DNA from: Nageia nagi
Taxonomy: Eukaryota; Pinophyta
NCBI GenBank assembly: GCA_050084985.1
Contig: JBITNC010000001.1
Location: 195,362,001-195,426,000, forward strand
Direction of reading: 5' to 3'
DNA length: 64,000 nucleotides
A program made the translations under genes and the position numbers. Shown here piece by piece: positions 35,276 to 48,449 of this stretch (positions are counted from its first letter, which is position 1; the number at the start of each line of letters is the position of its first letter). The notes below the pieces were generated by a model, which was given only the letters and a program-made list of their open reading frames with translations, was not told where the DNA came from and searched no databases.

Positions 35276-37154
35276 CAATAACACCAACATCCCACTATAA
35301 CATAAAAAATATAGTTTATAATTTATATGAGGTCTAATCCTTATGATTATTTATAATGGTATTATTATTTTTATATGAGTATTGTAAATGAAACTTTTAT
35401 GTTATTAATGTATACACCTCAAAATTATATGTTTATCCAAACATGTTGATTTATAGGCTCTTCAACATATTTTATCATGTTTAAAATATTTTAAATATCA
35501 TAAGTCATCTCATACTATTACATAAGGATTATTGTACCTTGATTTGACTATTTCAACACCTTATCATAGTTTAATCATAAACCCTAATTGGCTTATCGAT
35601 TGGTAAACCAACTCATTGATTAGTTTTGTAAATCCTAATTGGTATAATAATAAAAAATAAAATATCATATCAAGTATAATTCAAACTCATTATAATGGTC
35701 TACACACTCATTTGATCTTGGTACATGACGCTTTATAAAATCCTATTGATCTTTTATGTATATGTTAAGCTTTTATGCATGATTGTCATCATTCTACAAA
35801 GATTTTAGAAGAATATGAGAGCATACATGAGTATATCAATAGAAAATATCACCTCCTTCTTTCAAGTACCTGAGGTATAATTGAATGTTATGATTTTTCT
35901 AATTTAACACTATCTACATTAGGTTTTTGTAGGTCCCCTTAAAGGATTTGAAGAAACTTGACATACCCATATCTTTTCATAGTATATTAGCTTGCCTTTT
36001 TTATTTATATGTCATTCCATGTTTGGATTAATATCATATTAGGTCTTGCATGTGCATGCATGTTAGCTTTTTATATAGTCTAATTGAATTTATCAAGTTT
36101 TATTTCATAGTTTCATTATTCCATATATGGTTATTATCTTTCATTATCCTTTTTGTATTTCACTACATGAATATCCTATTAGCTAATTCATATCATTAGA
36201 TCTAAGTATAACAAAATTATAAAAGCATAAAATATCCTTTTGCATTACAAATAATTATATATTATACATGTTAGGCATACTTTTTATTTCGATCACCCTT
36301 TTTACTAAGGATTAGGGGTTCTACACTCCGTTGAGAGGGATTTATTCCCTACTTCAATCATTTTAAGGTCTTAATGACTTGAATAATAAATACTCCTTTT
36401 TAAATATTTATCTTCTAGGTACTCCACATAAAAGGTAGATTAAACATTGCACATAGAGGATACATCTTGATCATTACATATATGTTATTAGTATAGTATA
36501 TCATATCATATTATATTTATTTGTATACTTATTTTATGGGTTATTACTAGGGTTTGCTCTTAGTCCATTACAAGAAAATAAGTACTAGAAAATGAAGAAC
36601 ATGGTGGGACCTCCAAGTCTATAAGCATAAAAATTTGTGGAGAAATATTTCCCAACATTGTATGATATTTGGTGTTTATTATTATTGTGGATACATCTCT
36701 TTATTGTTGCAATATTTTTATAGTACTCACTTTTGGTGTGATTGTTAGGAAATTTTAAACTCAAACCCAATCAAAGTTTTTTTTCTTGATTCATTGTAAA
36801 TATCCACCTAGCTATGATCATATTAGTCCTTATTTTATAGCCAATTTTTCAACATATTAGTTATCTTGGTAACCAATGTTATGTAGAAAAATTAATCCTA
36901 TTTTAGTACATGCTAGCATCTTAGGGTTATATTTTTGTTTTTAGAATTACTTCAAGTTTGTAGTTGGTTCTAGAAGTCCTCTACTAGGTTAAGTTTCCAC
37001 ATTGCATACCCTTTTCATAAGAATTTATTTTAGTTTAATTATTTACTAAGAATTTTTTTAATTATTCTAGGTACCATTATGAATGGCTAATTGATTGATT
37101 GATCAATTTACAAGTTGGTACTACTAATCAATCTTATAAAGGCTAGTTAGTATA
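35276..37154. other. AT-rich non-genic stretch
   Basis: No gene, array or retroelement part that I recognise. It separates the nested gag-only elements from the Copia-like element. Confidence 0.5.
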
Positions 37155-37609
37155 TGATGGAATTGAAGGATTTCATATAACCAAAATCACCTTGAAGTTT
37201 CTCCAACATACATATCATTCATCCATCTATCAAAATAAGAAATAATCACATAAAAGATAACACATCATGTATAGTGGTTTCTCCATCTCTTTGGAGTACA
37301 TCTACTTTGAACCATCATTCTATTACTTTCTTATAAGATAACTCTCCTACAAATTCTCAAAAAAGTTCCTATAAGAGCATCTCTACAAGATAAGCATTAC
37401 CATGCTTTATCAATTTAGATCAAGTTACACAATGAGAGGAGTACCTCTCTATTTATAAAAACTAACCCACCCTTTAATCTTCCTTTTAACCAAGGGTAAG
37501 GTTAAAGGTGTTTCTATATTTATCATCTTTCTATATTTATTCATCTTTCTATTTTTATTCACTTAATGCTTTAAGGTATCTAAAGACACTTACATTACAA
37601 TTTCCAACA
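37155..37609 (-). repeat. 3' LTR of the Copia-like element
   Basis: 455 bp. It lacks a ~44-bp stretch present near the 42-kb end of the other LTR. Confidence 0.85.
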
Positions 37610-37620
37610 CTTCCCCTTAA
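37610..37620 (-). other. Polypurine tract
   Basis: Minus-strand TTAAGGGGAAG next to the LTR start TGTTGGAAATT. Confidence 0.7.
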
Positions 37621-38458
37621 TTTAAAATTAGGTAGAGAGTCAAAATGATAATGAAGAAAGAGAAAGTAAGAGAGAGTTCTTCTCCAAGAGATACAAGTGC
37701 AGCTAAGAAATTTTTACATCTTTGAGAGATTAATAGATTATAGATGGTATTACAATGGCTCAACTACTTAACCATTTTAATAAATAGTGTTTACAATACA
37801 ATTATTAACCAATAGATGGTTTTTTTGTATAAGAGTAGTCATTCAACATCATGTTGAAATGAAGAGATTCCATGACCTTGCATACCTTACGTAACTTGCA
37901 ATCTTAATAAGAACTTGCAAGCTATAAGTAGCTCAAAAAAATAAGATCAACTAGATACATCATATATATACATATAAGATAGATGTCATCCATAAATTGA
38001 TCAAATATACCATATCATCAAATATGTACACAACACTAAAGATAACATAAATCATCAATTATATATCACATGTGCATACTCAAAAGTATTAACCATAAAC
38101 ATGATATCATTAATATCATAATAGCACAAACTATTAGATGCATAATCATCCAAGTGATATAAATGCATTTATAAAAAAAATTGATTTTTTATTTTTATTT
38201 TTATTTATTTTATTATGTATTTATTGAAGGTATATGAAGGTATCATCACATCATAATATTTTATAATTTTAATTCTCCCCCTTGATGACAACTTCACCAA
38301 ACAAATACTTATATGACCATGTTAGCTTAACCATATAATAAATGATTAAAAAATAATATAACTAAACCACAAGTTTGGATTTGTAAGCCAAAAATGCCAA
38401 CATGACCAAACACAAAGCCAATACTTACAAGGCAAAGCATAAGCCACAACTAAAATAA

Positions 38459-38695
38459 ACTTGACTTTACTAAGAGTGAGTTAAGATCCCACAAAAAATA
38501 AACTTGAATTTACCAAAAGTAATCCAAGATGCCACATAAACTTGACTTTACCAAGAGTGAGTCAAGATGCCATATAAACTTGACTTTACCAAGAGTGATT
38601 CAATATGCCACAATAAATAAATTTGACTTTACCAAAAGTGAGTCAAGATGCCACAACAAATAAATTTGGCTTTACCAAGAATGAGTCAAGATACC
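38459..38695. repeat. 38-43-bp tandem repeat, 6 units
   Basis: Units of CTTGACTTTACCAAGAGTGA-GTCAAGATGCCACAA. Each unit is an imperfect dyad (CTTGACTTT ... AGTCAAG). It is inside the Copia-like element and non-coding. Confidence 0.9.
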
Positions 38696-40559
38696 ATCAT
38701 AACCATGCTATTAGTTAAGATGAATATTATGGAAATTCATCCAACAAGGATGCAATTTTTCATAAAAAAATTGTATTGTAGGATAAAAGATAACCTTTTT
38801 AACCACTCCATCCACTACAAGTTGCTAACAAATAGCAAAGTGGCAATTAATCCATCATCATGGATATAACTTTCAATAATAGAAGTAAAATGTGGTAAAT
38901 AGTGCCCTATAAGTCATCACAAAGATGCCAATACAATAATTATAGTCACAACCATACAAAACTAATTATGCTTGGATTTGATCCATCAACATGGAAGTAA
39001 ATAAATGTGGCACAATCCATCAACATGGATATTCTTTCAGAATATGAAAGTAAAGTGGCATTAATCTATGAACATTCTCAAACATGTAAGTATTCTTGGA
39101 TTTTATACCCCCCCTTAAGGGTAACTTAAAAAAATTGAAGCATATTACATAGCTCTACAAAAAATATAGAGAGAAATGTACATTTTGTAAAGGTACTTGT
39201 GCACTTATTTTCCAAAGCAAGATTAATATTGCATTATTAATATCCTTAATAAGCCTTATGGAGAAAAATGTACTTCTTACTCCAACAAGGATATTAACAA
39301 AGGTCAAGTAAGTTGATAAAATCTACTCCAACAAGCATGTGTGCATAAAAAAAAAACATCCAACTAGGATAAAAAAAATAGTGTACACAATCAACAAGGA
39401 TAGTAATGTTTGATGAAAGCTTACAAAAGCTTTTACTTCAAATGATGTGCATAACATTATTATTTTGGAAGTTAAAAAAACTTTCATATTAACCATTGAT
39501 ATAACAAATTTCAATTCATAGTTCAATACACATAATAAATCTTTACACAATATAAATTAATCTTAATTTGTAACCAAAGGATAGTGCATTAGTAAAATTT
39601 TCATAATGCATATCTACAACAAATTTGCATAATATTGCAACCAATAAGGATAGTGCACATAATAGTTTGAATTTTTTTTTACATAAATTCTCACTTCAAA
39701 CACTATGCACATCCAACCACTTCAAACAAATAGTGTGAAAATTTAATTTTATACAAATTCACAATAAAAATTAGTGTGCAATATATTGGACATTAATTAT
39801 TTAAAAATTTTACTTTTAAAAATTGAGTTAAATATGTCCAAATGAAAATTTGTCATTGTTGCCTTTATTATTTGCTTAAGATTTGCAAATAAAAGGAATT
39901 AGGCATTAATTATCATGTGTATAAAAAATATCCCTTGACAAAAACAAATCTTAAAAACTATTTAATGTTATAATAACATTAACAAAGGTTTTAAATAATT
40001 ATTTTAAGCTTTATTTAAAGGTCACATTCTTTGCCATAAAATAGAATATCGCACATGATAAATTTAACCTACAAGAGGTGAAATATCCTCATTTTTAATG
40101 TGCTTTACTTTTATTAAAAAGATTACCCTTTTTTTTAAACAGATAAAAAAAGTTATGTGCAAATGTATCATGCACTTAAATAATAAGCAACAAAAGCAAT
40201 ACCATAAATACCCATATCAATTGCCTAAAAAATATCATCCTTTTTAAAAAAAATCCTCAAATTATTTAACAAGAAAAGCATGTTAGAGCTTGCAAAAATT
40301 ACAAATTTTTAAAATAAAGGTTGCACAATAAATTATGATTTTCATTAGAAATCTTGCCCTCTTTTTTTTTTAAAAAAAATCCTCTTTTAAAAATTGAAGA
40401 GAGCTTTTCAAAAAAATAGATTATTTTTTTTTGTTAAAAAAGAACTTCTAAAAAAAATACCCCACATTAAAAAAATTATAAAAAGATTAATTAAAAATAA
40501 CAAATAAAGTGGAAGCTATAAGGTAGTTTATAGAAGATGGTAGCTCCTCCCCCACACTA
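38696..40559. other. A-rich interior of the Copia-like element
   Basis: No protein-coding sequence. There are long A or T runs, for example near 40360-40450. Phrases such as CCAACAAGGATA(T/G)T recur between 39240 and 39660, suggesting old, scattered repeats. Confidence 0.55.
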
Positions 40560-40830
40560 AGCAACTAGGTGGTGGCCCCCCCTCTATTGGAGGCAAAACC
40601 TTTAAAAAAATAGGCCACTTGCATGTCCCTTTAGGGGTTGGTGGCCCTTAGGAATTGCATGCCTCCCTATAAGGGTTGTTGTCCCCTTGGGGATCCACAT
40701 CCCCTTAGGGTGTGTGGCCCCTAAGGAGTATGCACTTCCCATAAGGAGTGGCAACCTCTTGGGGATTCGTGCCCCATTGGGGTTGATGTGACCCTATAGA
40801 GTACGTGCCTCATTGGGGCTATCATTATTT
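40560..40830. repeat. GC-rich array of CCCCTTAGGGG-type palindromes
   Basis: About ten palindromic cores in a row, roughly every 18-20 bp: CCCTATAAGGG, CCCCTTGGGG, CCCCTTAGGG, CCCCTAAGG, CCCATAAGG, CCCCATTGGGG and others. It stands out sharply from the AT-rich surroundings. Function unknown. Confidence 0.85.
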
Positions 40831-41490
40831 TTTTATATTTTTTTTAAATTTAAATATATATAAAAACTTAAAATTAATTTTTTTAAATTAAATTAAAACT
40901 AAAAATTTATATAATACAAAAAAATAAAAAAAATGTATTACATAAATATATTTTTGAATAAACAAATTTTGCATGCAAATTAGATTTTGTATGCAATTAG
41001 ATTTTTCATGCATGTAAAAATGCATGCATTTTAATTTTTACAAACATATTGTAAAAATATTTGTGCAAAAAGATAACTATGTTACAAAAATAATTAATTT
41101 GATTTTTGAATACTTTTAATAAGAAAATATTAGCATAGTGTAGGAAATATAACAAAAACTAGATTTAACTAGGTGAAGAAAAAATTAGATACACTAATTT
41201 TTAAGATCTTAAAATCTAACCATATACCATATGTTAGATATAATTCCAAACACTTCTAAATGTAATTAAGGTAAAATTTTACCTTACATTTGAGTCCATT
41301 ATTCTCAAGATAAAAAACATATTAGTATACATATCAACTTTCAACTTTGAACAATAAGAAATAGAAATTGATTAACCAATAAAGTTTCAAATAAAATTGA
41401 AACAAGATTAGGGATAGTTATACCTTAAGTTTGAGAAGAGATACGTCAAAATCACCAAGTACAAATTTGAGGAGACCACAACATGGATGG

Positions 41491-41501
41491 ATCTGATACC
41501 A
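41491..41501 (-). other. Primer binding site, initiator-Met tRNA type
   Basis: Minus-strand TGGTATCAGAT, two bases from the 5' LTR. Confidence 0.85.
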
Positions 41502-41503
41502 CA

Positions 41504-42002
41504 TGATGGAATTGAAGGATTCCATATATCCAAGATCACCTTAAAGTTCTCCAACATACCTATCATTCATCCATCTAGCAAAGTAAAAAATAATCACAAA
41601 AAATATACACATCATGTATAGTGGTTCCTCCATCTCTTGGGAGTACATTCACTTTGAACTGTCATTTGATTACTTTCTCAAAAGATAACTCTCTTACAAA
41701 TTCTCAACAAAGCTCCTACAAGAGCATCTTTACAAGACAAGCATTACCATGCTTTATCAAGTTAGATCAAGTTACATAATGAGAGGAGTACCTCTCTATT
41801 TATAACAACTAACCCACCCTTTAACCTTACTTTTATCCAAGGGTAAGGTTAAAGGTGTTTCTATATTTATCATCTTTCTATATTTATTCCTCTTTCTATT
41901 TTTATTCCTTTAATACTTTAAGGTATCTAAAGATACTTTACGTATTAAGTGAAATTATATTAAAGAGAAATATTACACAATATTACATTACAATTTCCAA
42001 TA
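41504..42002 (-). repeat. 5' LTR of the Copia-like element
   Basis: 499 bp. It aligns with 37155-37609 with one ~44-bp gap near the right end (after AAAGATACTTTA). Confidence 0.85.
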
Positions 42003-42790
42003 GGATCAAGGTTTTAACATGGATATTGCATGATGAGAGCTTGGAGTGGGAGCCCCTAGGATTTTATCCCACTTTTATCATAGTTTACTTTAGTATTTTA
42101 TCTATTATATGCATCCTAGGATTTTATCTTGAAAAGGAAAAAAGAAAAAAATTATTCTATTTTTGCATTAATGAAATATTTTCATACTTGGGTGGGACTA
42201 TCATATTTTTTGAATTTTGTGAAGGTATTAAACTAAATTTTGCATTCATATCATTGCATTATAATATTTACTTTCTTGTACTACATTTTAATTTCACAAG
42301 CTTTGGTTTTTGTCAAGGCATGTGGACTATTTCTCACCACAACCTCACTCACACTTGGAGGTGATTACCAAGGTGATAAACTTTACTTGAGACTTAAATG
42401 ATTCATACCCTTATATATTGAGCCTTTTCTCAAAAATTCTTAACTAAGTTCACTTTAGGAAAACCACAAAAGATGTAGATGGACCACAAAAGCAATTTCA
42501 TTAAAAAGATAAAGAGTCAAATTTGAATAAAGAAGAAATTAGAAAAGATAATGTACCATTATTGTAGTCTCATAATTGGTATATTATCATATAGGATTGA
42601 TGTTATATGGCTAATCATTTGTAGAGGAAGTATTGTATATTAGGCCCCTTCCTTGATATGAAAACATTTTTGGAGATTTACCTAAGATTTGCCTATTTTC
42701 ACATAGCATTTATGGGATTTCCAAAGTTTCATCTTAGTGTGAGGATAGGTGGTTTAGCCCATGGTTTTTTAATACCACAATGTGGTTTAG
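42003..42790. other. Unassigned stretch before the chromovirus LTR
   Basis: No recognised gene. It occupies the place where the first ~290 bp of the chromovirus 5' LTR should be, but I see no clear match to 51843-52131. A hydrophobic plus-strand frame running in from the Copia-like LTR is probably chance. Confidence 0.5.
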
Positions 42791-45700
42791 ATCATGTAGT
42801 TGCATGGTAGAATAATTAGTCATGAATGTATGTTTGTGGATGTGTATGGATTAAAAATTATCCTATAGATTGAGAATATCATCATAGGTAAGATGTGTGG
42901 TTGATTTCTTATTGTGAATTTTTGTAATTTAAATTTGAAAAAGGAAGGAAAGGAATATTCCTTTTATTGGAATTCAAATTTTTACTTAGATTTGTTAGAA
43001 AATTAAAGTGAAAAATAAAAAAGGAAAAGTTAGAAAGAACTAAGGTCACCTTGTGATGTTACAAAATATTGAATGGCTGATGAAAATAATTGAGTAATGA
43101 CCCTACTTATTTTTGTTTCCTTGTGTTAGGTATGGAAAATAGTTGGCACTAAATTTGTAGTTAATAAAAAAGGTTACAAAGTATTAAATTCCATTTCAAT
43201 CATTAATAACTTTAATAAAACCTATCCCACAAATTATTTAAGGGATGAAGATACATTCATTTAGACACACTTGAACCTCCTTGGCTATAAATAGAAAGAT
43301 GGAATATTAGGAAAAATACATACCTATCTCCTATTATTTCATTCTTTTTATTCTCAAGATTTGGGTGTAGATATATGTGAAGAAAAGAAGTCTTGCTCCC
43401 TCTCCAAGTTTAGGTGCCTTCTTTTGCATTTCTAAAATGCTTAGTTAAAGTAGTCCTATTTTTACATTATTTAATGAGTTGTATGAAAAGTATTATTTGA
43501 TAGTGTTAGAGAACTAATTGTTGATAGAGGTCTTGTACTGTTGAAGGGATATATTGATTATTTTTTCTTGAAATGTTGCATGTGAAGGTTAGTACCTTAT
43601 CTTTTATTTAAAACATAATGGAGTGGGATCCTATTAGTTTTTCCCACTTTTTATTTAAATAGATGGGAAATCCTAAGTACAAATATGTTATGTATTTTAA
43701 TATATTAATGAGCTTAGTCAATTAATTCTCTTATGTTGGCTCTACTTCCTATTATATGTTCTTTTATGTTTTACATTACTTAGAGATTCATAGCCATATT
43801 AATTGATGTAAAATCATTTCAACTATTCTTTGATAAGATCCCCTACCTTGTTTGTGTACTCTCACAATGATATATGATAGAATAACACTGGTAAAGGATG
43901 CAAAGTTTGGCTTATTCCTAAGCATTACCTCTTTTTAGATAACCCATGTTTATGCATATCTTTCCATCATTGTAATCCATGGATTTGGCTTGCATCACAC
44001 ATGTTGTTAGATAATTTTTGATCTTAGTATATTCTTCCATGTTTTGCATTCATGGTTATTCAGGTATTATCCACCATAATATTTGATGTGAGATCATTTT
44101 CAACTACATCTTGATATATCCCATTATTTTCATACTCCCATTATGGTATATGTTAGAAAAATATTGATAGAGGTTTTAGCATTTGATGTTTACTCATATG
44201 TATTGCACTTATCTTAAAAGCTTTAATGCCTTGTCAGATAATCCATTTTGTGCATGACCTGCTATCATTTGTAATCTATGAGATTAGTTGTCAAACAATT
44301 CTCAAATACCTATGTGATACTTACATAATAATCATTAAGAACCATAATAATTTATGATAAACCATTTCAACTACTCTTTGATGGTTCTCCATACATTCTT
44401 CGTATGCTTCTTCAATAGCACACACTGAAATAGGTTGACAAAGATCCTTAAGTTTGGTTTGATATTAGCATTATTTTTATTTTATTTTCTACAAGATTAA
44501 TATACACTTTTATGCTTTAGAAGAGAATCCCATTTCATTCCCCCTACATAGTCAAGTTGAATCTACATTCAATCCATTAAGATCTCTATGGTCTTTGATA
44601 AAATAGTTTCAAGAAACCATGATTTTTTTATTATTTATTTTTGAAAATATCAGATTAGTCTAATGGTTTATCTTTTGAGATAATATATAATAATTAAATT
44701 TTATTTTTAATAAATATGCCTCCATTATAATAAAGCTAATAATGATGTTATTTGGTATTAAAATCATTAATAGTATGATAATGTGATATGGATGAATTTC
44801 TCTAAATAATGAGAGAATAGCTATTAAACTAAAATAAAAATAAAAATTAATGAGATAGTATATCTAAGTTATAGTCAATGATGAAATTTTTATTTTGATA
44901 ATTGTATGATGAGATTAAGAACTAATTATATGTATATATATAGCATGATAAAATGGATGGGGTAAGGTTCATAGGTATTAGTTTGCCCCCATTAGGTGAC
45001 CAAGGAATGGAGCTAGGTCTAGGGAAGGCCTAAAAACTCATGAGGTCTGTAAGAATAGTTTGCATTACATTATACATAATTCATATTGTATCATGGTCAT
45101 ATAAATAAAAGGGATTGTCTTGATTCTCAAACTAATCACCTCCATAGTACTCAACCCTATCTACCTTAACTATTGGAAAGATCAACAAAAGATGATGAAT
45201 ACTTGATAAATATGTATTAAATATTGATGAAGGTGTTTCCATAATGAGACAAAGATATCTTTATGAACAATTTGTTTTGGAATGACTTGTAAATTAGACC
45301 TAATTATGCTTTAATGAGGTTACAATCGTATTTGTATCTTAAGGTAATTTGTAACTATTATTACTCCCTTGGTATTAACTTAAGTTTGCAATATTTAATG
45401 AAAACTAATTTCATGAAATTTCATTAATGTATGGATGGTTTTAAGAGATTCTTAAGTTGAGACTCTATAGCTAATAGTTAGATGTGTCTTATTAATTCAA
45501 TGTCTCTTGTTTCTCTTACTTTGTTCAAAATATTAATGGATGCATGTTGTAATTAAACAATACTATCAAGTTTTCATGAAATCTAAAAATAATATGTGAC
45601 TATTACATGATAATTTGATTTAATAGCAATCAAAAAATATTGTTGATGAATTGTGTTTACAAATATCTCTAAATTTAAGAGATAGATATGCTCATTAAGC

Positions 45701-46982
45701 CTAATAAACCCCAACGAATTGAAAAAGATACCAACTTAGAACTATGATTCCAAATTGAGGTTTGGAATAATTTTGGAAATGTTAGGGATCCTTGGATCAA
45801 AATGAGAATGAATGGGATCAATTGGGAACTCATGGGATAGTTTGAAATCCTATGGGAACACTTGGAAATACTTGGATAGTCAAATAAGGAAAAAGGATTA
45901 ACATGAAATGAAGGCTAAGAAGGAAAAACCCTAAGGAATCAATTTTACCTTAAAGAAAATTTGGTATGGATTTGATATTGAAGATGGTATGTAATATTTG
46001 TTAGTTGAACCTTCCTTGCTAAATGATGTTCTAGAAGAATATTCCTTGAAGTATGGACCACTTCGTGTCATACTCCCTTTATAGTAGTAGTGGAATTAAT
46101 GTCATCTCAAGGCACATTACCAAATAATAGTATGAGAAATTTTATAAAGTGCTATTAATTACATAGTACCATGCATATGGGATATTTGTAAACCTACAAA
46201 TCTCTTATGGATTTCTAAATAAGTTATTTTGAGTCTTTCTACATATGATATGGTATCATTAGGACATGGGTGGTTTTTACTTTATAACCTTACTTAAAAT
46301 CAATTAGACTATACAAACACTTTGAGGGTATCATTTTCATACCCATGGCTCCCTAACATATGAGCATAGGGATACCAGATTCTATGATGAGCCTAGATGA
46401 TAGATATGGGAAGGCTAGTATCTCATATCCTCAATAGGGTATCAAATGAGGATAGTAGTTGATAAAACTATTACTGAGTGAAGATAACTTAGTATTCATA
46501 TGACTTGTAGTTAATCACATAGGAGTATGATGATTGTTCCATAGGTGATGATGTTTCTCACTCATAAGAAAGTTTGACTAGGAAAAACTATCTAGTCCTT
46601 TAAGTTGGAGGGTTATCATTAGGGTAGGATATGTTACCTAATGGATGTACATTATCTCATGTGATATGGTTCCCAAATAGGAAGCCACTATGTAATGTCC
46701 AAAATATTTGCTACATAGTTCATGAAGTGGAAATTATGGGGTCACACTTAAGGAATCTCCTCAATGAGATGAGCAATATGGAGTGAACACCAAAAGAGTT
46801 TTAATTAGGGTTGGATAATCTAGACTTTCTCTAATCTTTCCATATGGATGCTAGCTAGCTAGCAACATTAACAAGCTCATATGGATTGCCTAAATCCATT
46901 CCTAGATATTTCAAGTGTTTAAACTAATAAAAAAAAGGTATGAAATTTAGGGTTTTGAATGTATAGAAAAAAAGTGGATACA
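42791..46982 (+). repeat. Chromovirus 5' LTR, left-truncated
   Basis: Aligns with 52132-56284 from ATCATGTAG onward to the end AAGTGGATACA. The TGTAACAACCC start seen in the 3' LTR is absent here. Confidence 0.88.
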
Positions 46983-46988
46983 TTACAT

Positions 46989-47000
46989 TGCTATCAAAGC
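46989..47000 (+). other. Chromovirus primer binding site
   Basis: TGCTATCAAAGC, two or three transitions or changes from the canonical TGGTATCAGAGC (initiator-Met tRNA), six bases past the LTR. Confidence 0.75.
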
Positions 47001-47539
47001 ATCAAGTTCAAACCCTTGTGCCTATGGTCCATGATTCTTTTGTTGTAAGAGTTTAGAAAGTGAATATTAGTATGCTTGAGCCTAATAACAATACCATTTA
47101 GTGGAATCATATTATGTCAATTCCAATATGTGTAACAAGAGCTTTAGGAAACCATTGATAAGGTGCTAGAAATGGCCTTCCCATGAATGTCAATGCTAGG
47201 GAAAGCCAAAGAAATGTTTAGGGTAAAAATGTAAATGTTAGGGGTTAAAATACCATAAATGGAATAATAATAAATGCAAATAGAAGGATTCCCAACAATG
47301 AGAATGAGATTTCTTCAAGTTGTTCCCTCTAAAGAAATGAAGTGGAAGAAACCATCACAAGATTATAAAACTAGGTGGTGAAGTAGTAAGAAATAATAAA
47401 TAATCTATTAAATCCAAGGGTTGAACCTCCAAGAGAAGAACTTGTCCCAAAATAAGCAAGACCTAAAAGGGTAGAAGATTAAATCTAGGCAAGAATTGAA
47501 TAAGAACTTGTAGTAAATCTTAAGAAAGATTAGATTCCA

Positions 47540-48400
47540 AAATTTAATGGTAAGTAAGAAGGTGAATAAGAAGAAGTAGAAACCTACTTATTGATGAAAA
47601 ACCTATTACTAGAAACCAAAATAGTATGGGCTACCTACAATTTTCAAGATATTTCTCTAGAATGGTGGAATGCATACAAGATTTAAGCATTGGATCCAAT
47701 ACTTGAAATGGCTAGAATTTATTGTAGCATTTTGCCAAAGATTCATTCCTTAGGCATATTATGATAGAAAGTATGAAAAGTACTATACTTTTCAAAAAGG
47801 ATCCATGAGTGTTCAAAGTTACCACCAAAGATTTATCAAACTTCTTATGTACGTACCAAAAAATCAAAATCATCTAAAGTTGCAGAGATTCCATATGGTG
47901 TTAGATCCCAAGATCAAAACTATGGTAAATATCTTGATTCCTAAAATACTTGAAGAGGAGTATGACCTTGCAAAAAGGGAAAAAGGTAACTTGGGAATCA
48001 AAAAGACCTTTGTAAATTACAAGCTTATGGATGAAAAAGATAAGGTAATCCATTGAAACAAGCATAATGCAGAGTATCAAGCATAATAGATAAGTAATAA
48101 GAAATATAATCATGGCTATAAGGATGGTAATAATTACAAATTTGAGAAGAGACCATTTGAAAATAAAGGTTTTAAGAAGAAGAATTTATAGAGGAAGAAT
48201 CAACAATTTCATAAGCAACATTAGAATCCTAGAAATGAAAACCAAGGTTTTAGAGATCAAGGTCAAGGGTTTCCAAAGCAAAGAGGTAATCAGAATATAC
48301 CAAGAGACAAGTTTTTTGAATAAAAGAAATCTCCTCAAAATGGATGTTGGAATTATGGTGGAGCACATTATGCCAATTAGTGTCCCCTAAAAATAGATCT
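47540..48400 (+). pseudogene. gag: Chromovirus gag
   Basis: Capsid-type protein. In shifting frames: FNGK at the start of the core, LEWWNAYKI, YYTFQKGSMSVQSYHQRFIK and LDPKIKTMVNILIP at 47805-48056. A Lys/Asn-rich linker follows, then NGCWNYGGAHYAN-stop-CP at ~48336-48390, a CCHC knuckle with its second Cys changed to Tyr. Stops and frameshifts break it into 80-90-codon pieces. Order and motifs are those of chromovirus gag. Confidence 0.8.
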
Positions 48401-48449
48401 ACCTAAAGAGCATTGAATCTTTGCATCTACCATATTAGGATAGACAAAA

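Larger units (their letters stand above)
37155..42002 (-). mobile_element. Non-autonomous Copia-like LTR element
   Basis: LTRs at 37155-37609 and 41504-42002, both starting TGATGGAATTGAAGGAT and ending AATTTCCAA(C/T)A on the plus strand. A minus-strand PBS TGGTATCAGAT (41491-41501) sits two bases inside the right LTR, and a purine tract AAGGGGAAG touches the left LTR. The element is therefore on the minus strand with an initiator-Met-tRNA primer, common in plant Copia. The 3.9-kb interior shows no gag, protease, integrase or RT; it holds a tandem repeat, A-rich sequence and a GC-rich palindromic array. I could not confirm a TSD. Confidence 0.8.

Noticed and set aside
41855-42364. 169-codon plus-strand frame with hydrophobic residues
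   Set aside because: Its first third lies in the LTR of the Copia-like element and reads through LTR repeats; the rest is Phe/Ile-rich AT sequence with no domain.
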